The notes under the pieces: model-generated
The model's database searches: none
Told to the model about the DNA's origin: nothing
The model's input: the letters and a program-made list of their open reading frames with translations, nothing else
Assembly: GCA_011364975.1 (NCBI GenBank)
Contig: RDOE01000007.1
Coordinates: forward strand, 1 to 63,704
Direction of reading: 5' to 3'
Source of the DNA: Promethearchaeota archaeon
GTDB taxonomy: Archaea > Asgardarchaeota > Lokiarchaeia > Sigyniarchaeales > SOKP01
Length of the DNA: 63,704 bases
Shown here: in pieces, positions 17,198 to 25,982 of the stretch
Position numbering within the stretch: position 1 is the first letter of the stretch
Layout: each line of letters starts with the position of its first letter
Translations under genes and position numbers: made by a program

Positions 17198-18190
17198 ATG
17201 CATCAAATAAAAATTAATCAACTAGCTTTAAACCTAGTCAAAAAATTAATTGATAATAAGGATTACTACAAAGCAAAAATTCAGAAATTGGAAAGTGGCG
17301 CAACGGTTATAGATATGACAGATGGTTCTTGGGATGGTGGTAAATTAGTCGGAGAGATTTGTATGGGGGGATTAGGAACAGTGGAATTTTCAAATTATAA
17401 TTTAGGTAATCACTTTTTTCCAGCAGTTAACGTATACACTTCTTATCCTATAATTTCTTGCTTAGCATCACAATTAGCGGGATGGAGTGTTAAATTAAAG
17501 AAAGAAGTAGAAAAAGATGGAAACATAAAAAAAAAAGTTGTATTTCAATCATTAGGGTCAGGACCTGCTAGAGCAAAAGCTAAAGGAGAAAAATTGTTTG
17601 AGGAAATCAATTATAATGATGACTCTGATTGCGCTGTCATAGTTTTTGAAACCCGGGAAATGCCTAATGAAGAAGTAATGTCAATAGTAACTGAAAAATG
17701 CAACGTTAGCGCTGAAAATACATATGCCGTCTGTGCTCCTACAGCAAGTTTAGTCGGATCTATTCAAGTTGCAGCTAGAATTGTCGAAACGGGTATTCAT
17801 AAGCTTCATGAAATTCATTTTCCTTTAGACATAATAATGGATGGATTTGGAACAGTTCCAATAGCACCTATTGCTAAAGATGATTTTGCAGCGATGGGCC
17901 CCCCAAATGATGCAATGTTTGCAGTGGGTAAAACTTTTTATACAATTAAGATAGAAAAAGAAAAGGAAGAAGAAATCTTTAATATCATTCAAAAGGCTCC
18001 AGCAAGTACGTCATCTAGTTATGGTAAACCATTTAATGATATATTCAAAGAAGCAGAATATGATTTTTATAAGATAGATCCTGGATTATTTGCCCCTGCA
18101 ATTTATACGATAAATAACATTAAAACAGGAAAGAATTTTACTGTTGGAACTAAAGATGAGAATTTGTTAAAATTATCTTTTAAATTATAA
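17198..18190 (+). CDS. mch: methenyltetrahydromethanopterin cyclohydrolase
   Basis: Mch interconverts methenyl-H4MPT and formyl-H4MPT in the archaeal C1 (Wood-Ljungdahl) pathway. The 330-aa protein matches the family along its length, with AVNVYTSYPIISCLASQLAGW, the glycine-rich SLGSGPARA, CAPTASLVGSIQVAARIVETG and MDGFGTVPIAPI. ATG 17198 is chosen because GTGA at 17189 is a well-spaced ribosome binding site; GTG 17189 would add three residues. It stands alone and is divergent from the DHH gene. Its presence indicates a tetrahydromethanopterin-type carrier. Confidence 0.95.
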   Translation: MHQIKINQLALNLVKKLIDNKDYYKAKIQKLESGATVIDMTDGSWDGGKLVGEICMGGLGTVEFSNYNLGNHFFPAVNVYTSYPIISCLASQLAGWSVKLKKEVEKDGNIKKKVVFQSLGSGPARAKAKGEKLFEEINYNDDSDCAVIVFETREMPNEEVMSIVTEKCNVSAENTYAVCAPTASLVGSIQVAARIVETGIHKLHEIHFPLDIIMDGFGTVPIAPIAKDDFAAMGPPNDAMFAVGKTFYTIKIEKEKEEEIFNIIQKAPASTSSSYGKPFNDIFKEAEYDFYKIDPGLFAPAIYTINNIKTGKNFTVGTKDENLLKLSFKL

Positions 18191-18212
18191 TTTTTTTATT
18201 TAAAAAAAATCT

Positions 18213-19409
18213 CTAAAAATTAGTCAATTCCTCTTGATACTTTATAATTTCCGCATCAGAAATATCTCTATCAAATTTAATTTCCTTTTGAATACCTAAA
18301 TAAGCACATGCTATCTTTGCTGCAGCTGCAACTTCAGCTTTTTTAAGCGTAATAGAATAATCTTCAACTGGTCTGGAATGAGTATCATATCCTGATGTTC
18401 TGTAATATCCGTCACTTAATGGTTCATCATTGGAATAAGACGTGTTATAATACTGTTCACGATCATGTTTATGTTCTGTCATTTGTAAAGCTCTTTCAGA
18501 TTTCATTTTATATAACAAGGATGCCATTTTATCAGCCACCTTAAAGGGAAGTTGATTTTTAACAATTAAACGGATGATATTATTAATGTCAAAATAATTC
18601 AAGGTATCAAATTTAACCCGTAAAAAACTCTTTAAATTTTCAGAATCTTTTTCACATTCAATTTCTGTCCAATCATGAATCGCTAATCTCCTTCGGAAAA
18701 AAAATAGTTCCCAATCTATGCCTAATTCTTTTAAAAACTCTAATAACTTTTCATCGTTAGGTTTACGGGTCTCTATTGTAATGAAGAGCTGAAGTCCATA
18801 ATATTTATGTTCTTGTTGTAGAAAATATCCCCGTTGCTGCATAGACGCTAATATCTTTATCTTAACATAAAAGATATTCTCTGAGGGATCTTTTTTTTCA
18901 CATTTTAGATATACAACATTACCTTCTTCGTTGATATATTCTGCATCTAAAAACCCCAAAATACTATCATCATTATCCTTTATAAACTCTCTTAAGCCAC
19001 TTAGGGTGGGTTTTACATCATATTTTACTAAATCACTGTCTCGAATTGTCACATAATCTCTTTTACTGCTTCCAATTGCTAAACGTATAGCTCTTACTTT
19101 TAAATCTTTCTCTTCGCCAAATACATTTTTAAATGCATCGATAAGTGGAAATATTTCATCCTCTAATATTTTAATACTTGCCATAGAGCTTTCATAGGGT
19201 TCTGCTTCACTTATAAATTTATTAATGACGGGTGCTTCTGAAGCTTCAACTTCTATCTCATAATCTTTAGCGAGATTTTTTCTAATAACACAAATAGATC
19301 TCTTTTTTTCATTATACATATATAGTGAAGTTGAACTATCTAAAACTGCTCGAAATTGCTCTTTTAATTTATCCTCAGCATTTTTTGATTTTAATTTTCT
19401 GCTTCTCAT
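18213..19409 (-). CDS. unknown 398-aa protein
   Basis: The family is not recognised. The sequence is hydrophilic, with no transmembrane segments or metal-binding clusters. A Lys/Arg-rich N-terminus (RSRKLKSKNAEDKLKEQ) is followed by alpha/beta sequence. Around 200-235 lies YYGLQLFITIETRKPNDEKLLEFLKEL, which looks like a strand-helix unit. A polar, probably disordered linker rich in Tyr, Ser and Asp (about 315-355) leads to a C-terminal helical segment with AEVAAAAKIACAYLG. Codon use and length support a real gene. It is convergent with mch. Confidence 0.65.
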   Translation of the reverse strand: MRSRKLKSKNAEDKLKEQFRAVLDSSTSLYMYNEKKRSICVIRKNLAKDYEIEVEASEAPVINKFISEAEPYESSMASIKILEDEIFPLIDAFKNVFGEEKDLKVRAIRLAIGSSKRDYVTIRDSDLVKYDVKPTLSGLREFIKDNDDSILGFLDAEYINEEGNVVYLKCEKKDPSENIFYVKIKILASMQQRGYFLQQEHKYYGLQLFITIETRKPNDEKLLEFLKELGIDWELFFFRRRLAIHDWTEIECEKDSENLKSFLRVKFDTLNYFDINNIIRLIVKNQLPFKVADKMASLLYKMKSERALQMTEHKHDREQYYNTSYSNDEPLSDGYYRTSGYDTHSRPVEDYSITLKKAEVAAAAKIACAYLGIQKEIKFDRDISDAEIIKYQEELTNF

Positions 19410-19606
19410 GTTTATTTAAAACAATCAAATTATCTCTATGTCTATTTTTAAATAAAAAAAATAATCTTATAATCTTATGGATATCAAAAAATAAATTGTC
19501 TTTTGATTAACAAATTTCTAAATTTAATAAGCAAAAAAATAATTTAAAAACCAGTATAGTTCAATGATTTACTGAAAATAAAAAATAAATTATCCAAATA
19601 TCCTGA

Positions 19607-19786
19607 TTATTTTATCTCTTGCTCTAAAAAATAGTTGTCTCCTTTTTTTATATAAATCATTGTTGAACCAAAATTATTTCTTACAGTAATTTTATTCCCT
19701 TCAACGTTTAAAATTTCTATTGAATAGGGTAAACGTCTACCTTTCATAATTTCTTCAGCTATTTGCTTCTCTTCTTCGTAATCCAT
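19607..19786 (-). CDS. small unknown protein
   Basis: A 59-aa frame starts at ATG 19786 (TTG 19795 is an alternative). It has an acidic helix (DYEEEKQIAEEIMKGRR) followed by beta-like sequence with VEGNKITVRNNFGSTMIYIKKGD. The composition is that of a folded small protein rather than a chance frame, and no larger gene overlaps it. The family is not recognised. Confidence 0.5.
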   Translation of the reverse strand: MDYEEEKQIAEEIMKGRRLPYSIEILNVEGNKITVRNNFGSTMIYIKKGDNYFLEQEIK

Positions 19787-19856
19787 AATTAACAAAGTTA
19801 AGTATTAAAAAAAAATTTTATGATTTTAAATTATACTATAAAAAAAAACTTCATCC

Positions 19857-20339
19857 TTAGTTTGATGCCTTCCCTGTAACCTCTTCTACTTCTAATCTCA
19901 TTATCAACATGTTATAAAATACATCATTATTGGATAAAAATTTCTTTCTCAAAGCAGAAGGATTTTTTTCTAAATGAGTAAAAAGGATATTTAATGCATG
20001 CCTCTTCTCTTCTAAATCCTCAATAATAAGAAGCTTCCCCCAGAACACAACAGAACGATAAGCATGAGAGCATTGGTTATTTTTATATCCTAAATCTTCA
20101 ATAATAGTCCCGCAAGCAACAGGATTGTTTTTTAAAAAAATAAGTTTTGCTCCTTGTTTTGCAGTGTGGAAATATAAACAATTTTGTAGCAGATCATATC
20201 CATAACTTAAAGTAACGATATATGGCTCATTATCATTACATAATGCTAGCGTTGTATATTTTCCGTTTTTGATTATTTCAGAGATTATATTAGGACTAGT
20301 AATTTGTCTTTCAGATTTTTGCATATGATATTTTTTCAT
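19857..20339 (-). CDS. pyridoxamine 5'-phosphate oxidase-like flavin-binding protein
   Basis: The 160-aa protein resembles the NimA/PNPOx-like split-barrel family that binds FMN or haem. Visible features are the start KSERQI, TTLALCNDNEPYIVTLSYGY, then LYFHTAKQGAKL with the conserved HxAxxG-type pattern, VACGTI, and YRSVVFWGKL. These proteins are small FMN-dependent reductases or oxidases of uncertain substrate. It is transcribed alone on the minus strand, upstream of the small unknown gene. Confidence 0.8.
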   Translation of the reverse strand: MKKYHMQKSERQITSPNIISEIIKNGKYTTLALCNDNEPYIVTLSYGYDLLQNCLYFHTAKQGAKLIFLKNNPVACGTIIEDLGYKNNQCSHAYRSVVFWGKLLIIEDLEEKRHALNILFTHLEKNPSALRKKFLSNNDVFYNMLIMRLEVEEVTGKASN

Positions 20340-20563
20340 TTTATTGCATCTCTCAGTAGCTAAGATAATAAGATTAATTTATTTAAAAATTATTTACTTT
20401 GTCCCTCTTATCATTTTCTCGTTTTTCACATTTAAAGTTTAGGATTTTCATTATAGTTATTAAAAAACGCCCGAAATTTTAATAAAAGATCAATTTTAAA
20501 ATATAGATACACTTTTAATTAAATATATAATACGATTAATACTATTAAAAATAGCTGGGGAAT

Positions 20564-21811
20564 ATGGCTAAACAGCAACTAGATATTGGGTTTTTTTCTG
20601 CAGTTTATAGCCAGATTAACGGACATGCCCACGCAGTAAGATTTTTATCAGAAGCTATAGCAAAATTAGGGCATAATGTTCATGTATTTGCTCCTAGAAT
20701 CCAAGATGGATATGAGAAGCCTAAAACTCTACATTTTCATGATCTTGGGGGAGCTATCATAGGAAAAAATACAGGATTTGTTTTAAGTGCGCCCCTGCAA
20801 AAAATGTTTTTTTGTCAAGAAGATTATCTCGATATAGCACATATTCATACCCATGCAACGATAGGTACTTTAGCAATTAACTGGGCAAAATACCTTGGAA
20901 TTCCAATGATAGGCACTCATAATAGTCCAATGGTGTATTACACTGCTCAATACGTACCTCTTATAGGAAAACTACTCACTAAATCAGACTTTATATGGAG
21001 ATATGAGCGTCATATTTTGGATAAATATGATTTAGTCCATGTACCAACGGAATCCAAAAAGCAATTACTACGAGATCATCGATTTAAGGAGCCAATGGTC
21101 TGTTTTACTAACGGGATTCATGATTTGTACTATTCTGATGTCAAAGAAAATGGTATACGCGAGAAATATAATATACAAGATAAGAAAGTTTTATTATATG
21201 CTGCTCGATTATCTACTGAAAAACATCCAATAAGTATAATAAAAACCTTCAAAGAAGTTCATAAAGAAGTACCGGATGCTCATTTACTTTTAGTCGGAAA
21301 TGATGGACCTTCAAAAGAACATGTTAAAAGATTAATTAAGAAAAAAGGATATCGAGATTTTGTTTCATATATTGGTAGAGTATCCTTTCCAGATTTGTTA
21401 AAGTTATATAATACCGCGGATCTAACAGCCTTATGGTCTTGGGTCGAAGCTGAAGGTCTCGTAATTCTTGAAGCTATGGCTCAAGGAACACCGAATGTTG
21501 GCGCTAATGCATGTGGGATTAGCAATCTTATTAGACATGGAAAAACTGGTTATCTCGCTAATGACCTAAATCAATTTAAAGATTATGTTGTTAAATTGTT
21601 AAAAGATGATGATCTACGTGAGGAGTTTGGCAAAAATGCCAAAGAAGTAGCTCAACAATATAAGGTAAGTGAAATAGCTAAAACATGGATAAAAATATAC
21701 AAATTTGCTATAAATGAATTATATCCTCTCCGATATAAACGTGAAGAGAGAAAGAGAAGAGTAGAGCTTGTTAAGGAATTTGCTCATAAAATACCGAATA
21801 TAACTTTTTAA
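20564..21811 (+). CDS. GT4-family glycosyltransferase
   Basis: The 415-aa protein has the GT-B fold pattern of family GT4. The N-terminal domain has QINGHAHAVRFLSEAIAKLGH and DIAHIHTHATIGTLA. The C-terminal donor domain has LLYAARLSTEKHP, DLTALWSWVEAEGLVILEAMAQG and the conserved E-x7-E motif. It is close to enzymes that glycosylate diacylglycerol-type lipids or polysaccharides; the acceptor cannot be told. GGGG just before ATG 20564 serves as a ribosome binding site. It stands alone ahead of the presenilin-like gene. Confidence 0.9.
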   Translation: MAKQQLDIGFFSAVYSQINGHAHAVRFLSEAIAKLGHNVHVFAPRIQDGYEKPKTLHFHDLGGAIIGKNTGFVLSAPLQKMFFCQEDYLDIAHIHTHATIGTLAINWAKYLGIPMIGTHNSPMVYYTAQYVPLIGKLLTKSDFIWRYERHILDKYDLVHVPTESKKQLLRDHRFKEPMVCFTNGIHDLYYSDVKENGIREKYNIQDKKVLLYAARLSTEKHPISIIKTFKEVHKEVPDAHLLLVGNDGPSKEHVKRLIKKKGYRDFVSYIGRVSFPDLLKLYNTADLTALWSWVEAEGLVILEAMAQGTPNVGANACGISNLIRHGKTGYLANDLNQFKDYVVKLLKDDDLREEFGKNAKEVAQQYKVSEIAKTWIKIYKFAINELYPLRYKREERKRRVELVKEFAHKIPNITF

Positions 21812-21992
21812 AATTAATAATTATACGAAATGACCGCATTTAATTGGTATTTACTTTTTTTTGAACTATTATATTAACATCTTTAAGGCATAGATTCAAA
21901 TCTTTTTATTTAAAGAATATAGTTATTAGGTATTTAAGCAATCCATAATTTATCTTCTAAATTATAACATAAACAATAACTTATTTTTTATA

Positions 21993-23051
21993 ATGCCAGA
22001 AAATTCAACGAATCATCAAACAAATAATATTGAAACTGGAGAAGAAATTACTCAATCCAGTGAGGGTACTAAAGAACTTATCTCTAAAGAATTTGTCCCT
22101 CATTTTTTACCTACATACCGGATTAGAACATTATTATTTCCTATACCAATAATTTTAGTAATAATTTTTGCGGGATTATTAGCATATCTTACATATATTA
22201 TCGCTGGGATACAAGTAGATGGTAGTTATTTTCCTGAAGAGGAATTTGGAGCTGCTGCGGTTTTCTTAAATGCTGTTATATTCACTTCAATGGCTGCAGT
22301 ATCAGCATTCATTATAATTTTTTTAATAAAAAAAATTGGTATAAAGGTTTTAAAATATATATTTGGGTTGAGTTTTGGATTTATAGGCTTTTTCCTGACA
22401 TATATGTTTGCTGAGGTTATTACCTTTTTAATTTTTATTCAATTTCAAGAAACAACATTATTAGTTAATCTATATGGTTTAATCATTAACATATTTTTAC
22501 CGTTCTTTATTGGGCTGTTCGTCTTTTATCTTCTTTTCAAATATTTTACTTCAAAATCAATTATGGTCAAAAATTCTATTGTCTTATATATCAGTCTATT
22601 AATTAGTGCATCAATGAGTATAATTCTACCACTTTGGACTACTATTGCAATTTTAATAGGAGTATCTTTGTGGGATATATTTGCTGTTCTTTATAAACGT
22701 GGACCAATCAAAGAAATGATTGATCTTGCTTCAACTCAAGATGAATATGATAATACTATGGAGGAAGAAATAAAAGATAAGATAGAAAAAGGTGAAGCCC
22801 TCTATGATACATCTAAATTAGAAATCGGTATCGGAGATCTAGCTTTTTATAGTTTACTTACATCAAGTATTCTTATTCACACCAAAAATATTTTTCTAAT
22901 GACGTTTTCAACTATAGCTATAATAATCGGGACAGCTATAACAATTTCAGGTTTGAAGCGAAACAAAATTCTTCCTGGGCTCCCCATCTCAATATTCTTA
23001 GGAATTGGTACATTTTTGATATCGCAATTAATTTTTAGTCTTTTATTTTAA
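21993..23051 (+). CDS. presenilin-like intramembrane aspartyl protease (A22)
   Basis: The 352-aa membrane protein has about nine hydrophobic segments and a hydrophilic N-terminus of about 45 residues. Three presenilin motifs occur in order. SLWDIFAVLYKRGPIKEMIDL carries Asp228 in place of the usual YD motif. LEIGIGDLAFYSLL carries the GxGD Asp282. LPGLPISI at 327-334 replaces the PAL motif with PGL. An acidic loop lies between the two Asp helices, as in presenilin. The stretch after Asp228 (DxxAVLxxxGPxxxM) resembles eukaryotic presenilin more than the archaeal homologues I recall. It would cut membrane-embedded helices. No partner of gamma-secretase is seen nearby. Confidence 0.8.
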   Translation: MPENSTNHQTNNIETGEEITQSSEGTKELISKEFVPHFLPTYRIRTLLFPIPIILVIIFAGLLAYLTYIIAGIQVDGSYFPEEEFGAAAVFLNAVIFTSMAAVSAFIIIFLIKKIGIKVLKYIFGLSFGFIGFFLTYMFAEVITFLIFIQFQETTLLVNLYGLIINIFLPFFIGLFVFYLLFKYFTSKSIMVKNSIVLYISLLISASMSIILPLWTTIAILIGVSLWDIFAVLYKRGPIKEMIDLASTQDEYDNTMEEEIKDKIEKGEALYDTSKLEIGIGDLAFYSLLTSSILIHTKNIFLMTFSTIAIIIGTAITISGLKRNKILPGLPISIFLGIGTFLISQLIFSLLF

Positions 23052-23133
23052 TTATCATCAAAAATTAATAACAATTAGTTTATAAGCGATTTAATTTAAT
23101 TTTAAATTAATTAATTGTGGAAGTAATAGTAAA

Positions 23134-24277
23134 ATGGATAATATACAAAAGATAAAAGTTTTTACAGTTATAGGAGCAGGAACTATGGGAAGAGAAATAG
23201 CTCAAGTTGCTCTAATGTCTGATTTATTCTCAAAAGTTTACCTAAATGACATTAATGTTAAAAGCCTTGATGATGCATCAACTTTCATTAAAAATGGTTT
23301 ACAAAAAATTGAATCAAAAGGAAAATTATTTCAAGGTTTAACAGCATCTAATTTAATGAAGAAATATTGTTGAAGCCATTCCAGAAGTTATGGAATTAAA
23401 ACAAGAATTATTCAAAGAATTGAGTGAAAAATCAACCCAACATGCCATTCTTGCAACAAATACTTCTACAATGAGTATTTCAGGAATTGCTGAAGCGTCC
23501 ATTAAACCAGAATTTATAGTAGGTATGCATTTTTTCACACCTATTCCTATACTGCGCTTAATCGAAGTAATTAGAGGAGAGAAGACATCAGATCATACAT
23601 TTGAAACCGCAATTTCGCTAGGTCAAAACCTTCCTGCTCTAAAGGGAAAGAGGTATATTGCTAAAATAAATAAAGAAAGTCCTGGTTTTATCGTGAATCG
23701 TTTAACAATAGCTAGCGGACTTTTTTTTAATTGGTTACTAGATATGGCATATGAAAAGGGTATCCCCATCGAGGAGATCGATAATGATTATGCTAATCCC
23801 CCAGAGTTAGGGCCTTATGCAAAATGGGACTACCTTGGTTTGGATATAATCCATGATACCTTTAAATATTTTTCAGATAAAGTTTCTCCTCAATTTAAAC
23901 CAGGAAAAACTTTGAACAATCTTATTAAGCAAGGAAATTTGGGTAAAAAAACAGGTAGAGGAATATATGAATGGATCGATGGGTTACCTAAACGAATTTC
24001 TTCAAAAAAAGCAAATCTCTATAATTTAGAATATTATTTTGCCATACAATTAAATGAAGGATGCAGACTTTTACAAGAAGGAATAGTTTCTAATTATAAA
24101 GTTATTGATGATACTATGCTTGCAGGGATGGATATGCCAGGACCCTTTGCTGCGGGAAAGAAAAATTACGAAAAATGGTCCGAGCTTCTTGAAGATTTGG
24201 TAAATATCACGGGATTGGACTACTTTAAACCATGTGATTTAATGAAATCGGGAGAATTTTTAACCATGAGAAAATAA
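23134..24277 (+). pseudogene. hbd: 3-hydroxyacyl-CoA dehydrogenase, frameshifted
   Basis: The first frame (23134-23373) gives a normal NAD-binding start: TVIGAGTMGREIAQVAL and DINVKSLDDA. It ends at TGA 23371-23373 right after TASNLM. The next frame resumes at about 23366 with IVEAIPEVMELKQELF and continues to 24277 through LATNTSTMSISG, HFFTPIPILRLIEVI, PGFIVNRL and two C-terminal 3HCDH domains. About 8-10 residues normally found between TASNL and IVEA are missing. So a short deletion caused the frameshift. The enzyme would oxidise 3-hydroxyacyl-CoA in beta-oxidation or butyryl-CoA metabolism. Confidence 0.82.
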
Positions 24278-24293
24278 TTCTATGAAATTAACT

Positions 24294-25535
24294 CTATAAC
24301 CATATATTGATATTTGAATTTAAAATATAGTCTGGAATTTCTTTAACATTATTTCCTTCTAAATCCAAATACTCCAGTTTAGTTAAATATCTCAAAGAAT
24401 TAGGCAGTTTTTCAATCTGATTTCCCATTAGATCAAGTTTTTCGAGAGATAGGAGATTATTAATAAACTTGGGTATCTTTTCAATGTTTTGATGTCTAAT
24501 GATCAATTCCTTTAAATGTTTTAATGTAAAAAATTCATTTGGTATGTTCTTAATCTGGAAACTGTAATAGCCATATAAATAAATCCCTGTTATAAATCCA
24601 GATTCATTAATTTTATAATTACAAGCATATAGTTTATTTATCTCCTGTTTATTTTCTAATTTTTCAATCTTTTGTCCAATCATAACTTCTAGGCTAATTA
24701 AAGCAAGAACATCTTCCTTATTAACACCTTCTTTTATATATTTCATTGAAAAATTTTGCATTAATAATTGACGAAAAGAGATCTCATCTAATTTTAAGTC
24801 AAGATTGTTTGTTAGCGTCAACTTATTGAGGGATTTTAACCTTAACCAATCAATCTGTGGAATTCTAGCAAAATTATTCCAGTCTAGAAATAATTCTTCT
24901 AAATTAGATAATTGTTGGAATGTTTTTGGTAAGGTGCTTAGATTATTATTCCACAAATTAAGGGAGGTTAAATGCGTCAAATGTCCTATAGAATCGGGGA
25001 GATAATCAAGATTCCATCCTGCTAAATCTAGTTTTATTATGTGATTGTTTTTAATCACAGGTTTAAAAAAACCTAACTCTTTTGTTTCTTTCATACATTC
25101 TAAATTTATTAAAAATTCCATTTCTTTAGGGTAAATCAAATATGATTTAGCATGTTTGTTAATGAATTTATCATATAAGCTATTTGAGATATCGCAATTT
25201 CGATATTTTAAAGCATTTATTAGTCCTTTAATTACCAAAAGAGAGCTCTCATTTTCAATAATATATTTTAAAGCATGTGTACCATATTTTATGAAATCCT
25301 TAACAATTAAGCTTACTGCTTCGGCTCTTATTACCGAATTCTCATCACTTATTACAATATTTTCTAAAATTTCATAAACTTCTTTATTTCTTATACCAAA
25401 TTGCTCTATTGCCTTTAATGAAGCAACTCTAGTTTTTAGAATGTCACAATTTTCTAAAAATGAAATAATTATCTTCTGAGCCTCTGCTTTACTCGGATTA
25501 TCCCTTAATTTTTCTGCAATAAAAGTAGAAGTCAA
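24294..25535 (-). CDS. HEAT-like plus leucine-rich-repeat protein
   Basis: The 413-aa protein has two repeat regions. Residues about 10-110 contain helical pairs typical of HEAT/PBS repeats (RVASLKAIEQFG, VIRAEAVSLIVKDF). From about 165 a leucine-rich region follows, with units such as LTHLTSLNLWNNNLSTLPKTF and LTKLEYLDLEGNNVKEIPDYI. They show the LxxLxLxxNxLxxLP pattern of Ras-binding/plant-type LRRs. A non-repeat segment (about 255-320) interrupts them. It is probably a cytoplasmic interaction protein, partner unknown. It is convergent with the broken hbd gene. Confidence 0.85.
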   Translation of the reverse strand: MTSTFIAEKLRDNPSKAEAQKIIISFLENCDILKTRVASLKAIEQFGIRNKEVYEILENIVISDENSVIRAEAVSLIVKDFIKYGTHALKYIIENESSLLVIKGLINALKYRNCDISNSLYDKFINKHAKSYLIYPKEMEFLINLECMKETKELGFFKPVIKNNHIIKLDLAGWNLDYLPDSIGHLTHLTSLNLWNNNLSTLPKTFQQLSNLEELFLDWNNFARIPQIDWLRLKSLNKLTLTNNLDLKLDEISFRQLLMQNFSMKYIKEGVNKEDVLALISLEVMIGQKIEKLENKQEINKLYACNYKINESGFITGIYLYGYYSFQIKNIPNEFFTLKHLKELIIRHQNIEKIPKFINNLLSLEKLDLMGNQIEKLPNSLRYLTKLEYLDLEGNNVKEIPDYILNSNINIWL

Positions 25536-25676
25536 ACTTTTCTCATAAACAAGTGTTAAATATCATTAAAATTAACAATTTAATTATATTTATGGTTGAT
25601 GGTAATAAACATAAATTAATTTCACTTATTCATATATATAAATTAAGAACAATCAATTTAATTAATAAATCTGAAA

Positions 25677-25955
25677 ATGACTAACTTAGTGAAAACGGGT
25701 TTTGAGAAAATCATTGATTTTTTCAACGATGAACTTGAAGTAAATCAACCAATTGCTATTGCAGAGGTAGTTGAAAAGACTGGTTTTTCATGGAGTTTCA
25801 TTAAGAAAACTTTAGCCAAAATAAGCAATGATTATGATGGATTTCATTTCGAAAAATCCGGTAGTACCTGGATTACTTGGAAGGATAGAGACCATATTAT
25901 TCCTAAACTAGAAAATACTTGTTCTCGCTTTTTAGATGATGAAGACGAATGCTAG
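25677..25955 (+). CDS. small winged-helix-like protein
   Basis: This 92-aa protein looks like a stand-alone helix-turn-helix domain: FEKIIDFFNDELEV, then VAEV-type helices AIAEVVEKTGFSWSFIKKTLAKI as the HTH, and a beta wing FHFEKSGSTWITWKD. The C-terminus is acidic and Cys-containing. It could be a transcription factor or an adaptor. It is divergent from the LRR gene and stands alone. Confidence 0.7.
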   Translation: MTNLVKTGFEKIIDFFNDELEVNQPIAIAEVVEKTGFSWSFIKKTLAKISNDYDGFHFEKSGSTWITWKDRDHIIPKLENTCSRFLDDEDEC

Positions 25956-25982
25956 GTTATAAATAAATCCATATCTTTTTAT

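Noticed and set aside
21892..21903. AGATTCAAATCT resembling a tRNA T-arm
   Set aside because: No acceptor, D or anticodon stems can be built around it.
23355..23395. Programmed frameshift in hbd
   Set aside because: No slippery sequence is evident and residues are missing at the joint.
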